Assembly: GCA_944323135.1 (NCBI GenBank)
Contig: CALURI010000009.1
Span: 33,456-97,455, forward strand
DNA: 64,000 nt
Direction of reading: 5' to 3'
From: Candidatus Gastranaerophilales bacterium
Lineage (GTDB): Bacteria > Cyanobacteriota > Vampirovibrionia > Gastranaerophilales > Gastranaerophilaceae
The position numbers and the translations under genes were made by a program. Of the stretch, positions 41,184 through 48,655 are shown piece after piece. The notes below the pieces were generated by a model that had not been told where the DNA came from, searched no databases, and was given only the letters and a program-made list of their open reading frames with translations. Every line of letters starts with the position of its first letter. Position 1 is the stretch's first letter.

Positions 41184-42419
41184 TTAAACTGATGTATATT
41201 TAAAATCCTTAATAAAATCTTCTATTATTGCAATCAGGCTTTTTTGATTAATTTTAGTTAAAGGCAATTGAATTTCGCTATTTTCAGGACTATCCAATCC
41301 TTCATGAGTAATATAAATAATAATTTTAGCAAATCCCGGATATACAATCTTTAATGTACTGTCTTGCTTGCTATTCTTTAAATGAAAAACACATTTCTCA
41401 CCGTCAGTATACTGTTCAATCTCGGTATTAAACAATTTTTCTTCCCATGCTTTTTGAAGTCTGTAAAAAACAGGAGTAATAACTTTTTCCAACTTTTTAT
41501 TAAAAATTTGTCTGAAAATTTTATAATTTTTAGGTTTATCCTCCGCGTCTACTAACCACTCATCCAAAGTATCATTTTCATGATTTTCTGCAACTACATA
41601 CTGAGCATTTGTTGCAACAGCATCAGCTTGAGCTTTAAGAGCATCCCTTTCGATCTCATCAAAATTCTTATGAGCAATCGTCGAAATCCCGGCACAAATT
41701 TCAAAATCACAACCGTAATTATCTTTAATTTTATTCAAAACAACAACAGCTCCGCCTAAGTCAGTTTCAGGGAGAAATATATAAAACTTAGCTCCCCGTC
41801 CTAGTGTTGCAATATCATCTGCTCTAACTGATGAAAATATAGCCTCCGCCATTTTTTCAACGGAAAATTGATTTTTAGATGTTTGTGATGGAGAAATAGC
41901 CATAAAAATGCCATCTGAAAGCAAATTATCATCAATAACATTTTCTATAATTTGCTTTGCATAATTGTAATTATATAATCCTGTATAATTATCAATAACA
42001 TTAAGCTGCTCCAATAATTTTAAATTTCGATATAAATTCAATTTTATAGAGTTATGTTTAATATTATTGACAGTTCTGACAACGAGTTCAAATGCCTCAG
42101 CATTCGAAAGAGCAAAATCATCAACTCCTGCATCATAAGCTGCAAGAATAAATTCTGAATCATAAGAATTTGCTAACAACAATATACAGAGATTTTTATT
42201 GTTTCTTAGCTTTTTTATCAATTCAACAGATTTCGCACGTGAAGAATTTTCATGCACAAATACAATATCAGCTCCACAAAGCTCTAACTTTGATAACGCA
42301 TTTTTATAATCAGATATAATAATAGAATCATTATGTCTTAAAAAAATTAACTTTTTTTCTAACAATTCTGCAAAATCATTATTTTCTGAAATTAAAAGTA
42401 TTGTATTTCTTTCGGTCAT
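41184..42419 (-). CDS. Pseudo-receiver protein with degenerate GGDEF-like domain
   Basis: A 411-residue cytosolic protein. The receiver-like part (about 5-125) has ILLISENNDFAELL in place of the DD motif, and the phospho-acceptor position reads ADIVFVHENSS, so no Asp is there. A GGDEF-like part (about 140-265) begins NYTGLYNYNYAKQII. Where GG(D/E)EF should be it reads GRGAKFYIFLPETDLGGAV, so cyclic-di-GMP synthesis is unlikely. A 130-residue C-terminal domain of unknown type follows. I chose ATG 42419 over the TTG at 42422. It follows ftsX directly, suggesting a role at the divisome or in envelope signalling. Confidence 0.72.
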   Translation of the reverse strand: MTERNTILLISENNDFAELLEKKLIFLRHNDSIIISDYKNALSKLELCGADIVFVHENSSRAKSVELIKKLRNNKNLCILLLANSYDSEFILAAYDAGVDDFALSNAEAFELVVRTVNNIKHNSIKLNLYRNLKLLEQLNVIDNYTGLYNYNYAKQIIENVIDDNLLSDGIFMAISPSQTSKNQFSVEKMAEAIFSSVRADDIATLGRGAKFYIFLPETDLGGAVVVLNKIKDNYGCDFEICAGISTIAHKNFDEIERDALKAQADAVATNAQYVVAENHENDTLDEWLVDAEDKPKNYKIFRQIFNKKLEKVITPVFYRLQKAWEEKLFNTEIEQYTDGEKCVFHLKNSKQDSTLKIVYPGFAKIIIYITHEGLDSPENSEIQLPLTKINQKSLIAIIEDFIKDFKYTSV

Positions 42420-42422
42420 CAA

Positions 42423-43337
42423 TTATACCTGCAAATGTTTTTTAATACAAAGGAAACTACCGCCGGCACCAAACAAAATTGCCATTGTAAACATAACAGC
42501 AATAACAAAATTTTGAGCATACAAAGGAGTTGGCACCATAAAGAATTGATGCATGTGATTCAAACCGTTTTGAACAAAATTCAACGGCAACAATGCTATA
42601 ACAGCACCTGAAAAACCGTAAAACGCTCCCTGCATAATTAATGGGAATCTTATATACCAGTTAGAAACTCCCATAAGACGCATAATTTCTATTTCATCTT
42701 TTCGCGACTGGATTACAAGCTGTATTGTATTATTAATAATAGTGATAGTTAAAATACCCATTATAATCACTACAAACACAGTTATAGTATTAACAATTTT
42801 ATTTAAAGCTTCGATTTTCTTTGCCAAATCCTGAGCATAACTAACATCTTCAACAGATTTTAACTGTTTAACATTATTAAATACACCCTCAATATTCTCA
42901 GGTTTATCAACCTTTACATGCAAAGTATCGGGAAGCGGATTATCGATATCGGGCAAATCCATTTCTCGTTTTAAATTAGCCCAAGAAGTAGCTTTTGGAA
43001 TAATAGTAACGCTTTCAACATGCTCAAAATCTTTAATTCTTGATTTTGTAACATTTGCATCAGTATTTTCTTTTAAATACACAGATATCTCCAACACATT
43101 ACCAAGTTCATGTGCAAAAGAAGAAATCGAAAGAGCCGATCTGAAAAATGAACCGAATATGGTTAAAATTGCAGCCATTGTAGTTATAATTACAAGGTTT
43201 ACAATTCCGGTTCTGTGAATATCATGAATCGTTTCTTTTGTTAAACGATACAATATCCTAAGTTCACATAACCAATCTTTAGGTATATGCTTTTTAACTT
43301 TCTTTTTAATTTCTGCTCTTGATGCTGCCCTATTCAT
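42423..43337 (-). CDS. ftsX: Cell division protein FtsX
   Basis: The 304-residue FtsX has a cytoplasmic N-terminus, then four transmembrane helices (about 45-65, 185-210, 235-260 and 275-297) with an extracytoplasmic domain of about 110 residues between the first two (LEISVYLKENTDANVTKSR). It forms an ABC complex with FtsE that passes signals to peptidoglycan hydrolases at the septum. The motif DEIEIMRLMGVSNWYIRFP is a family hallmark. It overlaps ftsE by eight bases. Confidence 0.94.
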   Translation of the reverse strand: MNRAASRAEIKKKVKKHIPKDWLCELRILYRLTKETIHDIHRTGIVNLVIITTMAAILTIFGSFFRSALSISSFAHELGNVLEISVYLKENTDANVTKSRIKDFEHVESVTIIPKATSWANLKREMDLPDIDNPLPDTLHVKVDKPENIEGVFNNVKQLKSVEDVSYAQDLAKKIEALNKIVNTITVFVVIIMGILTITIINNTIQLVIQSRKDEIEIMRLMGVSNWYIRFPLIMQGAFYGFSGAVIALLPLNFVQNGLNHMHQFFMVPTPLYAQNFVIAVMFTMAILFGAGGSFLCIKKHLQV

Positions 43338-44007
43338 ACGTACCTGCTTGTATATCCCTTACTATTTCACCTTTATCGAGTGTTATAACTCTTTTTCTAA
43401 AATAATCAACCATTGCATTATCATGAGTTGATACAATAACAGTAATTCCTCGCTGATTTATTTGGTCCAATATTTGCATAATTTCCATTGAATTTTTAGG
43501 ATCCAAATTTCCTGTAGGTTCATCTGCAATCAGAAGTGGCGGACCATTTACAATTGCACGCGCAATACCTACTCTTTGTTGTTCTCCGCCTGACAATTCA
43601 GAAGGAGTTGCATTCATTTTGTCATAAAGACCGACAATTTTTAATGCTCCGGAAACTCTTGCATTAATTTCTTTAGAGCTTATTCCTAAAGTCCTTATAA
43701 CATAAGCAACGTTATCATACACACTTTGGTTTTGAAGCAATTTATAATCCTGAAAAACAATTCCCATACATCTTCTCAAATTAGGAACTTTATCATTAGA
43801 AAGATTCGCAATATTAATCCCGCCAATAGTAACAGTTCCGCTTGTCGGGCGTTCTTCATTATATAAAAGTTTCATCAAAGTAGATTTGCCTGCGCCTGAT
43901 GCACCGACAATAAATACAAATTCACCTGATAAAATATCAAGATTAATATTTTTCAATGCATAATTATCATTTTTATATTTTTTTGTAACAGATCTGAATT
44001 GTATCAT
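43330..44007 (-). CDS. ftsE: Cell division ATP-binding protein FtsE
   Basis: The 225-residue ABC ATPase has the P-loop GASGAGKST, the signature LSGGEQQRVGIARAIV and Walker B LLIADEPTGNLDP. The Q-loop is IVFQDYKLL, as in FtsE. With FtsX it couples ATP hydrolysis to cell-wall hydrolysis during division. AAGGAA precedes the ATG. It follows the transketolase half-gene by nine bases. Confidence 0.95.
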   Translation of the reverse strand: MIQFRSVTKKYKNDNYALKNINLDILSGEFVFIVGASGAGKSTLMKLLYNEERPTSGTVTIGGINIANLSNDKVPNLRRCMGIVFQDYKLLQNQSVYDNVAYVIRTLGISSKEINARVSGALKIVGLYDKMNATPSELSGGEQQRVGIARAIVNGPPLLIADEPTGNLDPKNSMEIMQILDQINQRGITVIVSTHDNAMVDYFRKRVITLDKGEIVRDIQAGTYE

Positions 44008-44016
44008 AATTTTTCC

Positions 44017-44982
44017 TTACTTATTTTTCAAACGACAATCATCGACATATCGTTTTATAGAAGACGCTAATTTAGCAGCACTTAATCCGTAATAATCCAA
44101 AAGGAAATCCCATTTCCCGCTCTGTCCGAATGTATCATTAACACCGATACGATGAACCGGAACTGGATAAGATTCCGAAAGAATTTCACAAACAGCGCTT
44201 CCTAACCCACCTATAACAGAGTGATTTTCTACAGTTATTACAAATTTTGTCTTTTTGGCACATTCAATAATTGTTTCAGCATCCAAAGGCTTAACAACAG
44301 GAGCATGAACAATTTGAACTGAATAACCTTGATTTTTCAAATTATCACAAGCTTCAATAACCTCTGCAAGTGTTTCACCGTTTGTAATTACACTTACATG
44401 ACTACCTTCTTCAATAACTCGTGCTTTGTTAAATTCAAACTTATAATTTTCATCAAAAATATCACAGACATTAGTTCTTGGGATTCTTATATACATAGGT
44501 CCGTTTTTTTCAACGGCGTACTTTATAACCTCTTCGCATTCTTTACAATCAGCAGGAACTATAACAGACATATTAGGGATACCGCGCATTAATGAAATAT
44601 CTTCCAACGCTTGATGACTTGCACCATCTTCACCTACCGTAACCCCTCCATGAGTCCCGATTAATTTTACGTTTAATTTTGGATAACAAATAGAGTTTCT
44701 GACCTGATCATAAGCACGGCCTGTAACAAACATCGCAAAACTTGCCGCAAATGGAATTTTGCCAACTGATGCCAAACCTGCAGCTGTAGCAACCATATCT
44801 TGCTCAGCGATACCAATATCAAAAAATCTTTCAGGAAACTCTTTTGCAAATATTTGAGTTTGAGTTGAGCATGCCAAATCTGCGTCTAAAACAACTATAT
44901 TTGGATTAGTTTTTCCTAATTTCGCAAGAGTTTGTCCAAAAACTGATCTTATAGATTTCCTATTTTTTTTATCAATAATCAT
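44017..44982 (-). CDS. Transketolase, C-terminal subunit
   Basis: A 321-residue protein equal to the Pyr and C-terminal domains of transketolase (split-gene type). EQDMVATAAGLASVGKIPFA carries the Glu that activates thiamine diphosphate, and GTHGGVTVGEDGASHQALED is the following loop. It needs an N-terminal subunit with the diphosphate-binding domain, which is not in the window. The gene is first of a minus-strand operon with ftsE and ftsX. An extended -10 (45017-45025) lies about 27 bases upstream. DXP-synthase-like function is less likely from the sequence. Confidence 0.88.
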   Translation of the reverse strand: MIIDKKNRKSIRSVFGQTLAKLGKTNPNIVVLDADLACSTQTQIFAKEFPERFFDIGIAEQDMVATAAGLASVGKIPFAASFAMFVTGRAYDQVRNSICYPKLNVKLIGTHGGVTVGEDGASHQALEDISLMRGIPNMSVIVPADCKECEEVIKYAVEKNGPMYIRIPRTNVCDIFDENYKFEFNKARVIEEGSHVSVITNGETLAEVIEACDNLKNQGYSVQIVHAPVVKPLDAETIIECAKKTKFVITVENHSVIGGLGSAVCEILSESYPVPVHRIGVNDTFGQSGKWDFLLDYYGLSAAKLASSIKRYVDDCRLKNK

Positions 44983-45016
44983 AACAATACAATCCCGCTC
45001 ATCTGTGTACTACAAT

Positions 45017-45025
45017 ATTATAGCA
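45017..45025 (-). promoter_or_regulatory. Extended -10 promoter of the transketolase-ftsEX operon
   Basis: On the minus strand TGC-TATAAT gives an extended -10 with no clear -35. The predicted leader is about 27 bases and holds GCGGGA. Confidence 0.6.
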
Positions 45026-45176
45026 TAAACAAAAATTAAATAAAACTGTAAAAGGATTTAGCATATTTGTTAAGAATTATTAAAAATTTTTGAATTTTTA
45101 GCAATTTTATATCTTGAGGGATATTTAAACAGTAGAATAAAAATATAGAAATATTTTATTGAAAGGAAGAAATTAA

Positions 45177-46304
45177 ATGATTCAAGCTCCAAATTTAGTA
45201 AATCCTTACGTACAGCCCCAAATGCAACCCTATGTACCACAACAAATTCAACCGGCTGTACCTGCACCTAATTACAATGCTGTAAAGATTGACGTACACA
45301 ATCCATCTGTTAGTGCTCCGGGCATGGCACCAACAATGCCTTATTATTCATACCCGCAAGCACAATTATATGATTATCCGAAGGCACAAACTCAACCATA
45401 TTACATGCCTTTGCAACAACCAGTTTATCCACAGGTACAAGCTCCTGTAGCTCAAACTGTTCCTCCTGCTCCTCAAACAGTAGCACCAGCTGCAGTTCAA
45501 GCAACAGTTCCACAACCTGTAATTCAACAACAAAATATTAACGCTCCGGCACCTGTTGTAACTCAACAAACTGAGCAAAAACCTGCTGAAGCTCCAAAAG
45601 TTGAAATAGAACAACCTGTTCCTATGACTCCGCAAGTTGATTTAAATGCATTCCTTGCAAAATTGTCAAATCCGGATTATGAAGTTCAAGCCAATGCAAT
45701 GGAAGAAATTGCCAATATGGTAAAAGACGATCCACAAAAAGCAACAGAACTTTTAGATGAAAAAGTTGTTAATGCATTAAACACAATTATTAATGCAGAT
45801 TCCAGCAAACTTGCAGGTCCTACTGCAGAACAAATTGCAGCAAGACAAAAATTAATGAAAGGCGAACAAATTTCTGATGCTGAAAAGCAATTAGCAACAA
45901 CCATAACTCCGATGGAACAAGCTGAAAGAAATAAAAGCTATGCAATGTTCACATCATCAATAATGCAAAAATTATATGGTGACGAAGTTAACAAATTAAC
46001 AGGTTCTACAGTACCACTTACTGAATTACCTGGAGCAGTTGCAATTGTTGAACAGTTGAAAAACAACCCGAACCCTATGATTAGAACTTCTGCAATTGAA
46101 GCATTAAGTTACATTCAACAACCTGCTTACAAACAAGACCTAACAACATTATTTACAATAGCTAAGAATGATCAGGATAAAAATGTTCAAGATGCAGCAG
46201 CAACAGCACTTGCAAAATTAGACCAATTACCTGCTGAACAACCTGCACAACAAACAGCACAGGAAGTTAAAATGAATCCTGAACCTCAAAAACAAGCAGC
46301 ATAA
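45177..46304 (+). CDS. Pro/Gln-rich protein with HEAT-like repeat domain
   Basis: A 375-residue protein without signal peptide. Residues 1-150 are low-complexity, rich in Pro, Gln, Ala, Tyr and Val (for example QPQMQPYVPQQIQPAVPAP), probably disordered. Residues 155-360 are helical with HEAT-type spacing: FLAKLSNPDYEVQANAMEEI, NNPNPMIRTSAIEALSYI and KNDQDKNVQDAAATALAKL. HEAT solenoids bind protein partners. The role is unknown, but the disordered tail suggests a scaffold or linker. GGAAG precedes the ATG and a terminator follows. Confidence 0.72.
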   Translation: MIQAPNLVNPYVQPQMQPYVPQQIQPAVPAPNYNAVKIDVHNPSVSAPGMAPTMPYYSYPQAQLYDYPKAQTQPYYMPLQQPVYPQVQAPVAQTVPPAPQTVAPAAVQATVPQPVIQQQNINAPAPVVTQQTEQKPAEAPKVEIEQPVPMTPQVDLNAFLAKLSNPDYEVQANAMEEIANMVKDDPQKATELLDEKVVNALNTIINADSSKLAGPTAEQIAARQKLMKGEQISDAEKQLATTITPMEQAERNKSYAMFTSSIMQKLYGDEVNKLTGSTVPLTELPGAVAIVEQLKNNPNPMIRTSAIEALSYIQQPAYKQDLTTLFTIAKNDQDKNVQDAAATALAKLDQLPAEQPAQQTAQEVKMNPEPQKQAA

Positions 46305-46332
46305 TCTAAGTAATTTCTTTCTTCATATAAAC

Positions 46333-46366
46333 AAAAATCCTTGAAAACAAAATTTCAAGGATTTTT
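46333..46366. terminator. Bidirectional terminator
   Basis: AAAAATCCTTGAAA pairs with TTTCAAGGATTTTT around ACAAAA. It separates the Pro/Gln-rich protein gene from the convergent pilin pseudogene. Confidence 0.85.
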
Positions 46367-46373
46367 GATTTGT

Positions 46374-47147
46374 CTACGGTAAATTTTTCCAAAATGATGG
46401 GTCAGATAATGCTTTGTAAGTACATCCTGCACCATTCATATCACTAGTAGAAGTTTTAGAGCAATATGCATCATTTGAGCTATAATAAGTTGTACCTTCT
46501 GCTCCCATTGAAATTAGTTTACCTTGATTATCTAGCTGAAACATAAATAAATCCTGACCTAATCTGTTTGGACGTTTACTATAACCGTTTACGTCAATTG
46601 AAATGTAAACAGTTTCTGGAGTAAAGTTTTCCATTAAAACCAAACTGCCATCTGACAAAACAAACTGTCCATCATCAAATAAATTAAGATTAATAGAACC
46701 TGAACCGTTAAAATTTTTATATGTCGTAGAATTTTTATCTGTATCTAAATAATTTTTTATACAAGCAGTATTAGAATCAATTTTTCCAAATCCACAATCT
46801 TCAATAATATTAAAATATTTTATTATTTCAGACTTCAAATTATGATATTCAATATACGAAGTGATAGGCTCACCATGTTCTGCCTGATACATATTTAATG
46901 CTTGAGCTATTTCAGAAGCCCCTTTTTTCAATCCTGCTTCCAGCTCTTTCTGAGTATTCTGAATTAATGCAGGTAAAGTCAATGCTGCAACTACCCAGAC
47001 AATTCCCAAAGTTATAAGGACTTCTGCTAAAGTAAATCCAAAGGGTTTCTGTTGCGCAAAGTTATGGGGGGCTTAATAGACCAGATTTAGGAAAGGAGCT
47101 TAGATATGCCCCCCCCCCGAGGTTTGTAAAATTCTAACAATTTTCAT
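46374..47147 (-). pseudogene. Disrupted pilin-like gene with G10 tract and in-frame stops
   Basis: ATG 47147 has AAAGGAG well placed upstream. It reads MKIVRILQTSGGGHI through the G10 tract (complement of 47109-47118), then meets TAA at 47102-47100 and another at 47075-47073. Past these, the same frame gives QQKPFGFTLAEVLITLGIVW, a full prepilin site with Gly-1 and Glu+5, and then a pilin head with DVNGYSKRPNRLGQDLF and Cys pairs down to the stop at 46374. All three frames after the tract contain stops, so tract slippage alone cannot restore it. The first in-frame start past the stops (TTG 47009) would cut off the processing site. It follows plsC by 25 bases. Confidence 0.7.
47109..47118 (-). 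repeat. G10 homopolymer in the disrupted pilin gene
   Basis: Ten C on the plus strand. In the coding sense it is preceded by TC and followed by C, as at 8676-8685. A GGGGGGC stretch (47066-47072) on the plus strand is complementary to part of it. Confidence 0.9.
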
Positions 47148-47172
47148 TAACTTTCTCCTTTCTTTGTCTTAA

Positions 47173-47874
47173 TTATACATTTTGTTTTTCCTTATAGGAT
47201 TCAGGTACAGGCGCAGTATTTATATAATCTGCATGTTCTGAAATCTGTTTGCACCATTCATAAATAATCTCTTCTTCACTTAATTTATAAGAAATAGGTT
47301 TTCCTATATGCAAATGAACTTCACGCCTTGTAAAAGGTTTTAACTTTGGATATCCTGTAAACCCGCCGATTGCAACAGGCACGATATCAGCTTTTGCATT
47401 TTTTGCAATTACAACAAAACCTTTTTTCAAATCACCTAATTCTGAACCGTAAGGTCTTATTCCACCTTGGGGGAAAACTCCCAAAGACCAACTTGTTGAT
47501 AATATATCTTTTACAGTTTTAAAAGTAGCGATTTCAGGTTTTGTTCTGTCTACAGCAAATGCTCCCAAACGTTTAACTAACCATTCAAATTTATCACCTT
47601 TTTGGAACAATTCTTTCTTTGCCATATAAGCAATTGGCCTAACACATGCCATTGTAACCATAGGAGGATCAAAATGAGAAACATGATTTGCCGTATAAAT
47701 AAATTTTCCGCTTTTGGCTTTTGTTGGCAAATTTTCTTTACCGGTTATTTTGTAATTATAAAATATTTTCATAAACGGAATTACCACAACATACAAAAAA
47801 GACATATAAAACATAGTTCTGAATATGTTGTATTCGTATGGATATCTTCTGTTATAATTTCGTTCTTTTTTCAT
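47173..47874 (-). CDS. plsC: 1-acyl-sn-glycerol-3-phosphate acyltransferase, PlsC family (copy 2)
   Basis: A 233-residue peripheral membrane enzyme that acylates lysophosphatidic acid to phosphatidic acid. The catalytic NHVSHFDPP (NHx4D) and the glycerophosphate-binding segment GVFPQGGIRPYG are present. In the second, the usual FPEG/T has Gln for Glu and GIRP in place of TRS. The 11-residue start with NYNRRYPYEYNIFR is shared with the next copy (NYTRRTADEYNIWR), showing the pair arose by duplication. The ATG follows copy 1 by 14 bases. Confidence 0.85.
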   Translation of the reverse strand: MKKERNYNRRYPYEYNIFRTMFYMSFLYVVVIPFMKIFYNYKITGKENLPTKAKSGKFIYTANHVSHFDPPMVTMACVRPIAYMAKKELFQKGDKFEWLVKRLGAFAVDRTKPEIATFKTVKDILSTSWSLGVFPQGGIRPYGSELGDLKKGFVVIAKNAKADIVPVAIGGFTGYPKLKPFTRREVHLHIGKPISYKLSEEEIIYEWCKQISEHADYINTAPVPESYKEKQNV

Positions 47875-47888
47875 AATTTACTTAACTC

Positions 47889-48554
47889 CTAAACACTTTC
47901 TTCTAGTGGTTCATATTTAAACCCGGTTAATTCTTGTATATCTTGAATCCATTTATTAAAAACGACATTCGGATCTTTATCATAAGGAATAGGTTTTCCA
48001 ATTTTTACAACTACTTTGCCAGAAAAAGGCAAATGTTTTGCTTCTTGCGTTCCGACTATTCCTATCGGAAGAACCGAGCATTTTGTTATTTTGGCAAGTT
48101 TTGCAAATCCTTCATTTACACCAGTTATAGTTCCCGGAACACCCCGTGTACCTTGAGGGAATATCCCAAAAACCCACTGACTTTTCTTAATTTCCATAAC
48201 AGTTTTTATAGTTGAAGGTCCAAGACTTTCTCTATTAACGGCAAATGTTCCAAGCCAATCAATCCACCATCTGATGAAAGGGATATCAAATAATTCTTTT
48301 TTCGCCATAAAAGCAACCCTTCTTGGCATAATAGCTGCAATCATTGGCGGATCCAGCGTAGATAAATGATTAGGACAAACTATATACGCATTGTCTTTCG
48401 GAATATTTTCAAGACCTTCGACCTCAAGCCTATAAACAACCTTTAACCTAATCATATAAAAGATTTTACATATAATAAACTGAAATAATGTTCTCCATAT
48501 ATTGTATTCATCTGCGGTACGTCTTGTATAATTTTTGTCTTTGTCCCAGAACAT
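47889..48554 (-). CDS. plsC: 1-acyl-sn-glycerol-3-phosphate acyltransferase, PlsC family (copy 1)
   Basis: A 221-residue paralogue and operon partner of the next gene. The acyltransferase motifs are CPNHLSTLDPPM (NHx4D) and FGIFPQGTRGVPGTI, closer to the family consensus than the second copy. A hydrophobic stretch near 15-35 suggests membrane association. TAGGAG lies six bases before ATG. Two tandem acyltransferases may differ in acyl-chain or acceptor choice, which the sequence does not show. Confidence 0.87.
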   Translation of the reverse strand: MFWDKDKNYTRRTADEYNIWRTLFQFIICKIFYMIRLKVVYRLEVEGLENIPKDNAYIVCPNHLSTLDPPMIAAIMPRRVAFMAKKELFDIPFIRWWIDWLGTFAVNRESLGPSTIKTVMEIKKSQWVFGIFPQGTRGVPGTITGVNEGFAKLAKITKCSVLPIGIVGTQEAKHLPFSGKVVVKIGKPIPYDKDPNVVFNKWIQDIQELTGFKYEPLEESV

Positions 48555-48600
48555 TTTTTTCTCCTATAACAATATAATAATACAATTATATATTCAAATA

Positions 48601-48629
48601 TTGCACATTACAAGTTTTTCATATATTAT
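48601..48629 (+). promoter_or_regulatory. Promoter of the phosphohexomutase gene
   Basis: TTGCAC (48601-48606), a 17-base spacer and TATTAT (48624-48629). The leader of about 20 bases holds AAGGAGAG, so this gene is of the leadered type. Confidence 0.7.
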
Positions 48630-48655
48630 TATAACCAAGATTTAAGGAGAGAAGA

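Noticed and set aside
47107..47130. Tiny plus-strand frame ATG-CCC-CCC-CCC with an upstream AAAGGAGCT
   Set aside because: It is seven codons only and arises from the complement of the G10 tract. Probably chance.
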